DNA from: JAOUEA01 sp963825635
GTDB taxonomy: Bacteria; Actinomycetota; UBA4738; HRBIN12
Length of the DNA: 64,000 nt
Direction: 5' to 3'
NCBI GenBank assembly: GCA_963825635.1
Contig: CAWGTU010000001.1
Span: 1,364,001 to 1,428,000 of the forward strand
This document shows, piece by piece, positions 1 to 9,346 of this stretch. Below the pieces are notes generated by a model that saw nothing but the letters and a program-made list of their open reading frames with translations, was not told the origin of the DNA and searched no databases. The stretch's first letter is position 1. Each line of letters begins with the position of its first letter. The position numbers were made by a program, and so were the translations under genes.

Positions 1-298
1 CGGACGGCAGGAGCCTCGCGGCCTCCGCGTAGGGGTCGACCCCGTCGGTCCACCCGACCAGCTCGATCGACCCACCGCTCGGACAACCGGCGGCGAGCGG
101 GCGCTCGAGCTCGGGCACGAGCATGGCAGGGGCCTTCCCGCTGCGCAGCACGAGCAGCGTGGGCCTTTCGAGCGGCATCGGGTCGTATCCGGTGAGGTAT
201 GCCAGGTCCGGCGAGGGGGCGACCACGAGGGCATCGAAGCCCTGGGCCGCCGACTCGTCGGCGGCGCGGCGCATGCGGTCATCGAGCCGGGCGTTCAC
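1..298 (-). CDS. M24-family peptidase/creatinase, N-terminal part (runs off window)
   Basis: Only the first 99 codons lie in the window. They match the non-catalytic N-terminal domain of metallopeptidase family M24 (Xaa-Pro dipeptidase, aminopeptidase P, creatinase), with the typical stretch ALVVAPSPDLAYLTGY near residues 23-38. The metal-binding domain is outside, so peptidase versus creatinase cannot be decided. The GTG start is chosen because GAGGAGG lies 4 nt upstream. The gene begins 10 nt after the degenerate lipid-kinase gene and is probably the last visible member of the helY operon. Confidence 0.75.
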   Translation of the reverse strand, partial: MNARLDDRMRRAADESAAQGFDALVVAPSPDLAYLTGYDPMPLERPTLLVLRSGKAPAMLVPELERPLAAGCPSGGSIELVGWTDGVDPYAEAARLLPS

Positions 299-308
299 GA
301 GGCCTCCT

Positions 309-1238
309 CTAGAGCTTCAACAGTATCTGCTGGGCAACGACCTGGAACGTCGCCGGCGTCGTTCCGAAGGGCTCCCCGTCGGCGACCACGGCGAGCGGGC
401 GGTCGGCCTCGACGGAGAACCGGATCTTCGCGCGGAGCTCCTTGATCGCCTCGTCGGGCACGTGACCGCCGTGGCGCATGATGCGCGGCATCATCGTGTA
501 GGCGTCGGACTTCTGGCCCGTGAAGACGAGCGCGTCGAGCACGCCATCGCCGGGGTAGGAGCGCGGTGACAGACGCATCCCCGACGTGAACTGCCCGTTG
601 CCGATCACGATGTGGAACGTCTCGCCCTCCCACGTCTTCGTGTCGTAGCCCACGCGGACGACGCGGCGCCTCGTGCCCGCATAGCCACGCCAGAAGCCGA
701 GGAACCGCCGTCGCCGGTCACCGAGCCGAGCTGGAAGGCGCCGGCGGGCGAGCTCGACGTCGGCGCCGAGTCCCACCTGCGCGAGGTTGTGCGCGTATCG
801 CGTGACCCGCTGACCGTCGGGCCCCGTGCACGTGATCCGCATCAGATCGAACGGGTACGTGACGTCGCCCATCAGGTGGCGCACCCCCCCGTCGACATCG
901 TCGGGCAACCCGAAGCTCCGCAGCAGGTCGTTGCTCGCCTCGGCCGCGACGACACCGAGCACGGGTTCTGGGACGATCGGCGCGCCATCGCGGAAGAGCC
1001 CGTTCACCACGTCCTGCACGGTCGCGTCATCGCCCACCGCCACGACGTAGCGGAACCCCTGGTCGAGGGCCGACGATGCAAGGTGCGCGCCCTCGCCCGG
1101 GGCATCCGCGATGCTCAGCTCGTACTCGAGGTCGTTGGCCGCCAATGCCCGTCGGAGCGCGGGGAGGCGCTCCCCAACCCGGCCGTCTGCGTCAGCCGGC
1201 TGGGCGATCACCGCGAGGGTTCCGAAGGGGCTGGTCAT
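309..1238 (-). CDS. Diacylglycerol-kinase-like protein with altered catalytic motif
   Basis: 309 aa with the overall layout of the YegS/DgkB lipid-kinase family (DAGK catalytic domain followed by a beta-sandwich). The family nucleotide loop GGDGT is replaced by GDDAT (residues 69-73, within VGDDATVQDVVNG), and the usual GTGND reads AEASND (about 99-104). Both changes hit the ATP-binding region, so it may be a weak or inactive kinase or bind another ligand. The start ATG overlaps the helY stop (ATGA), which indicates translational coupling. A canonical paralogue lies at 4701-5615. Family membership is clear; activity is uncertain. Confidence 0.8.
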   Translation of the reverse strand: MTSPFGTLAVIAQPADADGRVGERLPALRRALAANDLEYELSIADAPGEGAHLASSALDQGFRYVVAVGDDATVQDVVNGLFRDGAPIVPEPVLGVVAAEASNDLLRSFGLPDDVDGGVRHLMGDVTYPFDLMRITCTGPDGQRVTRYAHNLAQVGLGADVELARRRLPARLGDRRRRFLGFWRGYAGTRRRVVRVGYDTKTWEGETFHIVIGNGQFTSGMRLSPRSYPGDGVLDALVFTGQKSDAYTMMPRIMRHGGHVPDEAIKELRAKIRFSVEADRPLAVVADGEPFGTTPATFQVVAQQILLKL

Positions 1239-3911
1239 CGCGGCCGCATCGTAGCTAGACGCCCGGTGTACGCGACGACGCCTCGGATGACCGACGACCG
1301 CGCGGCCGCGAAGAGCGCGGCCACCTCGGGCTCCGCGACGTCCTCGACCTGTCGGAGGAGGTCGAGGAGCTGCTTGCAGTTGCGCACGAAGTCGCCGGGG
1401 GCCATCTCGGTCTCGCCGAGCACCTCCTCGAGCGGCCGCCCGCTCGCCCAGTGGAAGATCGGTGTCGCGAACCCGGCCTCGAGCTCGCGACAGAGCTGCA
1501 CCTGGTGGTCGTCCTCCGCTCGGCGGATCCGCCGCCAGGTTCGCTGCAGCAACTCGAAGCGCTCCTTCGTCGCCGGGGTCGGCATGTCGCCCGAGAGCGG
1601 CACACGCTCGCGGCCCTCGTAGACCACCGAGGAGATGAGCGCCGCCACCTCTGCCGGTCGGAGGCCGTCGAAGATGCCGCGAGCCAACGCCTCGGCCACC
1701 AGGATGTCGCCCTCACCGTAGATGCGCGAGAGGCTGCGCCCCCTGTCGGTGACCGACCATCCGTCGACGTAACCGAGCTCCCGCAGCACCGAGAGCACCC
1801 GATCGAACTGGCGTGCCAGCGTCTCGGTGCGCACCCGTATGCGGCGCTGGATGCCCGCGAGCGAGGCCTCCCGCTCGTCCACCCTCCTCGCCCATCGTTC
1901 GTGCTTCGCCCGCTCGGGACACCGATGACAGGGGTGCGCGGACGCGCGCTCCTCGAGCTTCACGGCCTCCCGCTCCACCTTCGGGTCCGCCCGATGCTTC
2001 GGGGGCTTCGGCGACCGGAGCCGGAGCGAGACGAGCGTGGCCGCGACGTCGCGCCGATACCGGCTACTGCGGGCGCTTCCCGATCGGGGCAGGGGGATGC
2101 GGGTCAGGACGGCCGGCGGGTCCTGGAAGTCACGGGCGGCCAGCCGGAAGTAGCGCCGGTCCTGGGTGAGCACGGCCGGCTTGCCCTCGCGGGAGCTCAC
2201 GATCACGCCGAGGCCGCCCCGCTTGCCGTTCGGCACCGAGATCACCTCGCCCGGCTTCAGCTTGCTTACCGCCGCGCGGACCGCGTCGGCTCGGGCCTTC
2301 TCGTGCCCCCTCCGATCGTCCTCCCGGAGACGTCGAGCCCTCGACAGCCAGGACCAATACTCGTCGAAGTCGCCGAGGTGGCATCGCATGTTGGCCCGAT
2401 ACCCTTCGATCGCCTCGGCGTCGCGTTGACGCTCACGCTCGAGCCCCACGACCCTTGCGGTCGGCGAGGAACTGCCCGAACGAGCTGTTGAGCAGGTGAT
2501 GCGCCTGTTCCTCCGTGTAGTTGCGGGCCAGGTTCACGGCCATGTTGTACGAGGGGCGGAACGAGGAGACGAGGTCGTAGGTGCGCCGCTGGGCAAGGGT
2601 CGCCACGCGCTCGAAGTCGACCTGCTTCTGGTACAGCACCACCGCGTGGCCCACCTCGTCGATGCCTCGCCTGCCCGCGCGCCCGGTGAGCTGCGTGTAT
2701 TCACCCGGGGTGAGCAGTTCGTGCCGTTCGCCCTGGAACTTCCAGAGGTCCTCGATCACGACCGTCTTGGCCGGCATGTTGATGCCGAGCGAGAGGGTCT
2801 CCGTCGCGAAGACGACCTTCACGAGCCCCGCCTCGAACAGCTCCTCCACCGTCTCCTTGAACACCGGGAGCATGCCGGCGTGGTGGGCGGCGACACCCGC
2901 CGTGAGGCCGTCGAGGAAGTCGTAGAAGCCCAGGGTGACGAGGTCCTCCTCGTCGATCCATGCCGCACGGGTCTCCGCCCGCTCCCGGATGTGGTCCGCC
3001 TCGGCTCGGCTCGTGAGGGAGATGCCGGCCTCACGGATCCAGCGCACGCTGCGATCGCATCCCGCCCGGCTGAAGACGAAGTAGATCGCGGGCAGCATGC
3101 CGTGCTCCTCGAGGACGTCGACGACCTCCGAGCGCCTCGGGACGTACACGCGCCGATGCCCCTCGCGCGGTCGCGAGATGCGTTCGTGCTGCGGGTACCC
3201 GCTGCTTCGCCGGTAGTAGACGACCGTGCGCAGCTCGTTCTGGTCGAGCGAGATCACGTACGGGTTCGGGATCGGAACACCGTCCTGCTCCACATGCATC
3301 GGGTGCAGACGGTGACCGATCAGGTAGTGGTGCTCGAGCGGCACGGGACGACGCTCCTCGATGATCACCTTCGTCTCGCCGCGAAGCGTGCCGATCCACT
3401 CGCCGAACTCCTCCGCGTTGGAGATCGTGGCCGAGAGGCACACGACGTTGACGCTGACCGGTAGGTGGATCAAGACCTCCTCCCAGACGGCGCCTCGGTA
3501 CGGGTCTTGCAGGTAGTGCACCTCGTCCATGACCACGCTCACCAGCCCGGTGAGCGTGTCGGAGCGCTCGTAGAGCATGTTGCGGAGCACCTCGGTGGTC
3601 ATCACGACCACCGGCGCCTCCGAGTTGATCGTGTTGTCGCCGGTGAGTAGCCCGACCTCCTCGGCGCCGTGTCTGGCGACGAGGTCGCCGAACTTCTGGT
3701 TCGAGAGCGCCTTGAGGGGTGTCGTATAGAACGCTTTGCCGCCGAGCGCGAGCGCACGTTCGATCGCGTACTCGGCGACGACCGTCTTGCCGCTGCCGGT
3801 CGGCGCGGCGACGAGCACCGACATGCCGGCATCGACCGCCTCCGCGGCCTCCATCTGGAAGTCGTCCAGGACGAACGGGAACCGGGCGGCGAACGCCGCG
3901 GGGGTGGTCAC
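1235..3911 (-). CDS. helY: Ski2-like DExH RNA helicase HelY (one frameshift)
   Basis: ATP-dependent RNA helicase of the Ski2/Mtr4/HelY family. The N-terminal part has Walker A APTGSGKT (about residues 36-43), a DEVH box (VVMDEVHYLQDP) and the late helicase motif QLTGRAGRRGID. The C-terminal part begins after NSSFGQFLADRK and carries the actinobacterial HelY accessory domains. The two halves lie in different frames: an extra C in the CCC run at 2452-2454 (plus strand) ends the first half early, and removing one base gives the expected RKVVGLERE junction and a protein of about 890 aa. GTG start. It sits downstream of the Tat genes as in mycobacteria (Rv2092c). Sequencing error is likelier than a real break because both halves are intact. 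Confidence 0.88.
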
Positions 3912-3953
3912 ACCACGCAGTCTACGGGCGCCTCCGCGCCGACCCCGCAGCGC

Positions 3954-4704
3954 TCAGGCGCGCGTGAACCGCGCCAGGAAGGAGCCGAGGGCGGTCGAGA
4001 AGGCCTCGGGAGCCTCGAGGTTGGACAGATGACCGGCTCCGGGGAGCGTGACGGTGTCGGCGGCCTCGATGTGGTCGGCCATCTCGAGGCTGACCTCGGG
4101 CGGGATCAGGGTGTCCGCATCGGATGTGAGGACGAGCGCCGGCACGTCGATCGTGCCGAGGTCGGGGGTGGAGTCACGTCGCTCCGCCATGCCCTCGGCC
4201 GCCGCCGCGATCGCCTCGGCCGGCTGGTCGGCGATCGTGGCGAGGACGGCCGGCCAGCGTCCTTGCCCCGGTGCGGCGGCGAGGAGTGGCGGCGGCGCTT
4301 CGACCAGGAACCCGGTGCCCTCGGCTCGGAGCCGGGCGGCGAGGGCACGCCGCGCCGTCGGCCGCCTGCTCGGTGTCGGCTCCGGATCGCGTGTTGGCGA
4401 GCACGACCCCGGCGACGCGCTGTCTCGCCATCCGCCAGAGCTCGAACGCCACGTATCCGCCCATCGAGAGGCCGCACACGATCGCGCGCTCGATGCCGGC
4501 CCCGTCGAGCGCCTGCAGGCATCGATCGGCGGCTGCCCCCATCGTCATCACCGGCCCTGCAGCCGGCGAGCCACCGAATCCCGGGAGAGACGGCGCAGCC
4601 ACTCGCCACCCAACGGAACGCAGTTCGTCGACCTGCTCGTCCCACATGCGGGCATCGAGCGGGAACGCATGGATCAACAGCACGCCATCGGCGACCTCGG
4701 TCAT
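3954..4704 (-). CDS. Alpha/beta hydrolase (one frameshift)
   Basis: Small alpha/beta-hydrolase-fold protein, about 250 aa once repaired. The N-terminal half has the oxyanion region LLIHAFPLDARMW and the nucleophile elbow GLSMGG (Ser). The C-terminal half has the acid region PALVLTSDADTLIPPE and a catalytic His in GAGHLSNLEAPEAF. The halves are out of frame near 4351-4356, where one surplus base explains the break; the frame after it reads ARRALAARLRAEG and continues to the normal end. The start ATG overlaps the lipid-kinase stop by 4 nt. It resembles the 3-oxoadipate enol-lactonase/esterase group, but the substrate is unknown. Confidence 0.78.
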
Positions 4705-5615
4705 CGGATCCCTTTCGCGTCGGGCCCGACCACGACCGGCAGGGCTCCCGGTTCCACCTCGAAGCGCGCCGGCAGCGGACCCACCCGTTCGCCGTCTGCG
4801 TAGACCTGGATGCCCCGGTTCGCCTCGACCGTCACGCTCGTCGCGCGCATCATACGCACCTTCGGATGGGACGCGTGACGCCCCGAGAAAACCTTCGGGA
4901 ACGCGCGGAGGAACGCACCCTTGGAGAGCGCCTCGACGATGCAGACGTCAATCACTCCGTCGACGATGGAGGCGTCGGGCAGGACCTTCATGCCCCCACC
5001 GTAGGAGAGCCCGCTGCCGACCACGACCAGCATCGCGTCGAGGGTGAACGCCTCGCCGTCGACGGTCAGGTCATAGCGTGCCGGCGTGAATCTCGAGAGC
5101 GTCCGCACGAGGGCCGCTACGTAGGTGCCCGTACCTCCGAGGTTCACGGTCATCGCGTTCGCGGTCTCGGTCACCTCGGAATCGAATCCCGCTCCGGCGA
5201 CATTCACGAAGCGGCGGTCGGCGCCTCCGGCCCGCACGCGGACGACGTCGATCGAGACCGTCTTCGGGTTGGCGAGCAAGCGCGCGGCCGAGGGGAAGGA
5301 CCCGGCGCCGATGGCAGAAGCGAAGTCGTCCCCCGTACCGGCCGGGAGCACCGCGAGCGCAGCGCCGGTGCCGAGCAAGCCGTTGGCGGCGCACGAGACC
5401 GTGCCGTCGCCACCGAGCACGGCGACGATCTCGGCGCCCTGCAGCGCGGCGTCGCGGCACGTGGCCTCCATCTCGGCCGACGATCCCGTGACGCGGACCT
5501 CGTGCTCGACCCGGAGCTCGCGCAAGATCGCGTCGACGGTTCCGATGCGCTTCCCTGCCCTGCCATGTCCCGCGGTGGGGTTCGCGACCACGACGACGGG
5601 GGCAGCACCTCCCAT
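4701..5615 (-). CDS. Diacylglycerol kinase family lipid kinase
   Basis: 304 aa. Canonical DAGK-family catalytic domain with VLGGDGTVSCAANG (about residues 67-79) and PAGTGDDFA (91-99), the nucleotide-binding motifs of YegS/DgkB-type lipid kinases, which phosphorylate diacylglycerol or related lipids at the membrane. The frame is open further upstream, but ATG at 5615 is preferred because it places the start 11 nt after the previous stop and opens directly with the first strand VVVVANPTAGHG. The stop overlaps the next start (ATGA). It contrasts with the degenerate paralogue at 309-1238. Confidence 0.88.
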   Translation of the reverse strand: MGGAAPVVVVANPTAGHGRAGKRIGTVDAILRELRVEHEVRVTGSSAEMEATCRDAALQGAEIVAVLGGDGTVSCAANGLLGTGAALAVLPAGTGDDFASAIGAGSFPSAARLLANPKTVSIDVVRVRAGGADRRFVNVAGAGFDSEVTETANAMTVNLGGTGTYVAALVRTLSRFTPARYDLTVDGEAFTLDAMLVVVGSGLSYGGGMKVLPDASIVDGVIDVCIVEALSKGAFLRAFPKVFSGRHASHPKVRMMRATSVTVEANRGIQVYADGERVGPLPARFEVEPGALPVVVGPDAKGIR

Positions 5616-5626
5616 CGCGGGCCGGC

Positions 5627-6370
5627 CTATCCCCCGCCGCCCGGGAGCTCGGGCACGATGCCACCCGTTGCCGGCGCCTCGGGCACGCCTCCGGCCCTGA
5701 GGGCCTGGAGGTACTCGGTCCAACCCTGCGTCAGCTGCTCTCGGGCGGTGTCACGCAGGTCGACCGCGATGTCGGTGAGCCGCTGCGTGTCGCTGCCCCC
5801 GGCCACGGCGGCTGCTGCGGCGACGTCAGCGGCTTGCCGGTACCGGTCGAGGACCTGCACGAGGGTCTCGGCGGACCCCGTGAACGAGCCGGCGGCGATC
5901 GCGTCGAAGCCTTGATCGGCGATCGTGCCCGTGACGTCGAACGCGGCGAGCTCCTTGCGCGCCTTCGCGGCGTCGGCGGCGGCCCGCTCGAACGTCGTCT
6001 CGGCTCCGGCGGGAGGCTTCCCCTCTGCCATCGCGTCGAGCGCCGTGTCCATCTCGACGAAGATCGTGGGAGCGACCCCCGGGTCGACGACCCCGACCTC
6101 TCCGAACGCGCTTCGAACCGCCTGCTGGTACGCGGTGGCCGCGACTCGCCGCTTCGCCGCATCATCCGCGGCCTCGGTTGCGGCATCGTCCGCGCGCAGG
6201 CTGTTCGTCACCCAGACGACGACGACCATGGCAAGAACGCCCACCAGGAACCCGGCGGTGAGCTGGACCCATCGACGATGCAGGAACGGCGTGGGCACCG
6301 CCACGGGCTCACGCCTCGGCGGGCGTGGCGCGGAACGCTGCTTCGGCTTCTTCTTGCCCTTGATCGCCAT
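5627..6370 (-). CDS. Membrane-anchored protein of unknown function
   Basis: 247 aa. A basic, proline-rich N-terminus (KGKKKPKQ, then PRPPRREP) precedes one strong membrane segment (about residues 35-57, LTAGFLVGVLAMVVVVWV). The remainder is an alanine-rich, probably helical extracytoplasmic domain ending in a glycine/proline tail. No family is recognised. It lies 16 nt after tatC and 11 nt before the lipid kinase, so it belongs to the same operon. In some bacteria a peptidyl-prolyl isomerase sits at such a position, but no isomerase motif is visible here. Confidence 0.7.
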   Translation of the reverse strand: MAIKGKKKPKQRSAPRPPRREPVAVPTPFLHRRWVQLTAGFLVGVLAMVVVVWVTNSLRADDAATEAADDAAKRRVAATAYQQAVRSAFGEVGVVDPGVAPTIFVEMDTALDAMAEGKPPAGAETTFERAAADAAKARKELAAFDVTGTIADQGFDAIAAGSFTGSAETLVQVLDRYRQAADVAAAAAVAGGSDTQRLTDIAVDLRDTAREQLTQGWTEYLQALRAGGVPEAPATGGIVPELPGGGG

Positions 6371-6386
6371 CGTCGTCGTCCTCGTC

Positions 6387-7172
6387 TCAGGTGCGGGACC
6401 GCTTCATGATCCGGCCGATGATGATAGAGGCCTCGTAGAACAGGTACATCGGGATCATCATCGCGAGCATGGTGTAGGGGTCGCCGCTCGGCGTGATCAC
6501 CGCCGCGAAGATCGAGATCCCGAGGATAGCCCAGCGCCGCCACGACGCGAGCAGCTGCCACGAGAGCACCCCGACGGCCTCGAGGAAGACCAGGATCACC
6601 GGGAACAGGAACGAGACCCCGAACGCGAGCGTGACCAGGGTGACGAAACCGACGTAGCGATCGAACGTGATCAGGGGCACGACTGCCTCGCCGCCGAAGC
6701 CGAGCAGGAACTCGAGAGCCCTGGGCAGGGTCCAGATCGCGAACGCCGCCCCCGCGATGAACAGCAGCGTCGAAGTCACGATGAAGGGGATCGACCACTT
6801 CTTCTCCCGGCTCGTCAGGCCGGGGACGATGAAGGCCCAGAGCTGATACAGCACGATGGGCAGCGCCACGATGAGCCCCAGGAATCCGACCATCTTCAGC
6901 TTCGTGAGGAAGGCGTCGACGGGGCTGTTGAAGACGAGGTCGCACCCGGCGGGCGGGCGCACCTCCGGGTTGTCGCGCAGGTACTGACAGAACGGATCTC
7001 GGAGCAGTTCCAGCACGTATGGATACAGGAACCAGCCGACCACCGCGCCCGCGAGGATCGCGAGGAACGCGATCACGATGCGTCGACGGAGCTCCTCGAG
7101 GTGCTCCATCACCGACATCGTGCCGGTGCGCTCAGCCTCCGACCTGCGGAGGAACGCGGGGATCAGCCGCAT
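6387..7172 (-). CDS. tatC: Sec-independent protein translocase TatC
   Basis: 261 aa, normal family length. Core receptor of the twin-arginine translocase, which exports folded proteins with RR signal peptides. The cytoplasmic N-terminus has the conserved MSVMEHLEELRRRI, followed by six hydrophobic segments including FNSPVDAFLTKLK and IPMYLFYEASI. It begins 10 nt after tatA. The only other Tat gene visible is one TatA/B-type gene, which suggests a minimal TatAC system unless tatB lies elsewhere. Confidence 0.96.
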   Translation of the reverse strand: MRLIPAFLRRSEAERTGTMSVMEHLEELRRRIVIAFLAILAGAVVGWFLYPYVLELLRDPFCQYLRDNPEVRPPAGCDLVFNSPVDAFLTKLKMVGFLGLIVALPIVLYQLWAFIVPGLTSREKKWSIPFIVTSTLLFIAGAAFAIWTLPRALEFLLGFGGEAVVPLITFDRYVGFVTLVTLAFGVSFLFPVILVFLEAVGVLSWQLLASWRRWAILGISIFAAVITPSGDPYTMLAMMIPMYLFYEASIIIGRIMKRSRT

Positions 7173-7182
7173 GCGGCGAGCC

Positions 7183-7584
7183 TCACTCGGCGGTTCCGGT
7201 GTCGTCGGCGTCGTCGGGCGAGGTCGGGGGCAGCGGGGCGGGCTCGGGAACCTCGGTGTCGGGCTCGGGCGTGGTCGCGTCGTCGGTGACGTCGTCGCGG
7301 ACCCGGCCGTGGGGGCGCGTTCGTGGGGTGTCGGTACGGAACGCCGATCGCACGTCGGTCGCGCTCTTCAGGTCGGACGCGGTCCGGCGCAGCTCGGCCG
7401 CGGTCTGCTTGAATTCGTCGCCCATGCCCGTGTTCACGAGGTCCTTGACCTCGTCCTGCATCTTGCGGAACTCGCGGAGCCCCTTGCCGATCGTGCGCCC
7501 GAGCTCGGGCAGCCGCTGCGGGCCCACTATCACGAGGGCGATCACGAAGATGAGGATGAGCTCCGGCGGTCCGATGTTGAGCAT
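7183..7584 (-). CDS. tatA: Twin-arginine translocase TatA/TatB-type protein
   Basis: 133 aa. A short N-terminal membrane helix (PPELILIFVIALVIVGPQRL) is followed by an amphipathic helix (LPELGRTIGKGLREFRKMQ) and a long acidic, proline-rich disordered tail. This is the TatA/TatB layout; the GPQRLPELGR hinge is diagnostic. The length and tail fit either TatA or TatB, and TatA is preferred because it is adjacent to tatC as in the mycobacterial pafC-tatA-tatC-helY order. Confidence 0.9.
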   Translation of the reverse strand: MLNIGPPELILIFVIALVIVGPQRLPELGRTIGKGLREFRKMQDEVKDLVNTGMGDEFKQTAAELRRTASDLKSATDVRSAFRTDTPRTRPHGRVRDDVTDDATTPEPDTEVPEPAPLPPTSPDDADDTGTAE

Positions 7585-7614
7585 GTCTGGAAGGGCCTGC
7601 GCCCGGCCCCAATC

Positions 7615-7824
7615 CTACCGTCGGGGACCGAGTCGAGATGCCCGGTCGCTGGCCCGGGTGCCCTCGGCGGAGATCTCCTGGACGATCGGCGAGAGCTCGT
7701 CCTGCATGCGTCTGGCCGTACGTCCGAGCACGAGGAGATGCCGGATCAGCGCGATCAGGAACGCGATGACCGCGACCGTCGACACGATGCCGATCACGAA
7801 CCAGACGAGGAGCCAGGTACCCAC
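7615..7824 (-). CDS. Small single-pass membrane protein, unknown
   Basis: 69 aa. One N-terminal membrane helix (about residues 4-27) is followed by a charged amphipathic stretch (RTARRMQDELSPIVQEI). It starts at GTG 7 nt downstream of a TAGCAT -10 element with no Shine-Dalgarno, so it is probably leaderless. The TatA-like helix-plus-amphipathic layout and its position just before tatA are notable, but the TatA hinge motif is missing. Function unknown. Confidence 0.6.
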   Translation of the reverse strand: MGTWLLVWFVIGIVSTVAVIAFLIALIRHLLVLGRTARRMQDELSPIVQEISAEGTRASDRASRLGPRR

Positions 7825-7831
7825 GGTGGCG

Positions 7832-7837
7832 ATGCTA
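7832..7837 (-). promoter_or_regulatory. -10 element (TAGCAT) of the small membrane protein / tatAC unit
   Basis: TAGCAT lies 7 nt before the GTG start at 7824, the spacing expected for a leaderless transcript. No clear -35 is visible. Confidence 0.45.
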
Positions 7838-7888
7838 CACGAGGGCGCGGCACGCCCCGGATCCCTGGAGCGTCGCTCTCCGGGCGGT

Positions 7889-8254
7889 TCAGGCGCCGCC
7901 GCCGCTCGAGGCCAGGAACTCCTCGATGTAGCGGTCGTCTTCGAGCAGGTAGTGGAACTCGATCACGTCGTCGATCGAGAAGACCGGCCCCCGAGGGATC
8001 TGCCGGCCGTCGTCGTCGGCGCCCTCGTCGTCGAAGAGCATCTGGTCGCTCTCGGACTGCTCGATGTCCACGCCCGCCGAGACGAGCAGCGCGACGATCT
8101 TGCGATCGGCGCGCTTCTCCACGTCGTCCGCGCAATTGGGGCAGGTGAACCGGTAGCTGCCTTCGCGGCCGCTCTGTCGGACCGAGAGCATGATCGCCTC
8201 GGGACCCATGTCCACCTCGCCACACCTCGGGCACGTTGTCCGGATCGTTGTCAT
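7889..8254 (-). CDS. Zinc-ribbon protein of unknown function
   Basis: 121 aa from the ATG at 8254. The N-terminus has a four-cysteine zinc ribbon (TTCPRCGEVDMGP ... FTCPNCADD). The rest is acidic, with FSIDDVIEFHYLLEDDRYIEEF and a glycine tail. An upstream extension is open, but this start places the ribbon directly at the N-terminus, as in related actinobacterial proteins. It lies between pafC and the Tat genes. Function unknown. Confidence 0.7.
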   Translation of the reverse strand: MTTIRTTCPRCGEVDMGPEAIMLSVRQSGREGSYRFTCPNCADDVEKRADRKIVALLVSAGVDIEQSESDQMLFDDEGADDDGRQIPRGPVFSIDDVIEFHYLLEDDRYIEEFLASSGGGA

Positions 8255-8374
8255 CTCACGGGAGCTATCGGCCCTCTGTTGGCGAGTCTTGAGAGCAGGC
8301 CGGCGGTCGGGCCTACCCAACTCGGGGTAAATCGCGCGGGCCTCACGACACCGCGTCGCGTCGCCCGGGTGGGC

Positions 8375-9346
8375 TCAGCGATACCGCGCGAGCGTACGCC
8401 GAGCGAGCTCCGCTACGGCCTCGGCGGCCTCGGGCGGCGAGAGGATCCGCGCGTCGGTTCCGACCCTGAGCAGGAGGCCGGCAACCCAGCCGAGCCGAGC
8501 GGACGGCAGCGTGACCTCGAGCGACTCATCGTCGCGTTCGATCGCGTCATCGGTGACGTAGTACTCAGCGATCCATCGGGCGCCCGGCTCCAGCAGCAGG
8601 CGCACGGGCACCTCCTCGCCGGTCGGTGTGTACAGCGCGCGACCTGCCCCTTCGAGACCCCTCGGCTCGAACCGATCCTCGGTGGTGGTCACCGCCCGGA
8701 TGCGATCGGCGCGGAACAGCCGTTCGTCGTCGGCGCCGACGTCCCACGCGGCGACGTACCAGTTGCCCATCGCCGAGAAGACCTCCTCGGGGTCGACGTC
8801 TCGAGTGGTCCATGTGCCGGTCGACCCGGCGAAGTAGTCGATCGTGATCCGGACGTGATCCCTGGCCGCTCGCCGCAACACATCGAGGTGTTCAGCGGGG
8901 CGACCCGACTCGGCGGACGCGATGGCCTCGTCGGTCCCTGCTGTATCGGGGCCGAGCGCGTCACGGAGCTTCTGCACCGCGCTCGCGAGCGCGGGGGCCT
9001 CAGGGAGGCCGGGCGTCGCGAGCAGCTCCGCAGACCGCAGCATGATGGCGAGCGCCTCCTGGCGGCTCAGACGCAGTGGCCGGGAGAAGTGATCGGCCAT
9101 CGTGATCCAGATGCGGTCGTCCTCGTCGACCTCCACGTCGATCAGATCGCCCGGCCCGTAAGGGGGGAGGCCTGACATGAAGAGCAGGTCGAGGTCACGC
9201 CGGAGCTGCTCGGGCTTCACGTCGTAGAGCGTGGCCACGTCGCGCAGTGACGAGCCGGGATGCTGCACGAGGTACGGCACGACGACGAGCATGCGCCCGA
9301 GGCGATCCGCGGTCCTGGGAGGGCTGGTGCGCCGACCCTCAGGCAA
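8375..9346 (-). CDS. pafC: WYL-domain transcriptional regulator PafC
   Basis: 323 aa. An N-terminal winged-HTH-like region (MLVVVPYLVQHPGSSLRDVA) is followed by the WYL domain, whose name motif appears as NWYVAAWDV, and a C-terminal WCX-type extension. In mycobacteria PafC works with PafB as the activator of the RecA-independent DNA-damage response. A TTG start at 9346 is chosen: it overlaps the pafB stop by 8 nt, has TGGAGGCG about 5 nt upstream, and gives the usual family length. The open frame runs much further upstream inside pafB, but that part is not PafC-like. Confidence 0.9.
   Translation of the reverse strand: MPEGRRTSPPRTADRLGRMLVVVPYLVQHPGSSLRDVATLYDVKPEQLRRDLDLLFMSGLPPYGPGDLIDVEVDEDDRIWITMADHFSRPLRLSRQEALAIMLRSAELLATPGLPEAPALASAVQKLRDALGPDTAGTDEAIASAESGRPAEHLDVLRRAARDHVRITIDYFAGSTGTWTTRDVDPEEVFSAMGNWYVAAWDVGADDERLFRADRIRAVTTTEDRFEPRGLEGAGRALYTPTGEEVPVRLLLEPGARWIAEYYVTDDAIERDDESLEVTLPSARLGWVAGLLLRVGTDARILSPPEAAEAVAELARRTLARYR

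Noticed and set aside
7615..7824. A second TatA/TatB
   Set aside because: The helix plus amphipathic layout is similar, but the GPQRLPELGR-type hinge is missing.
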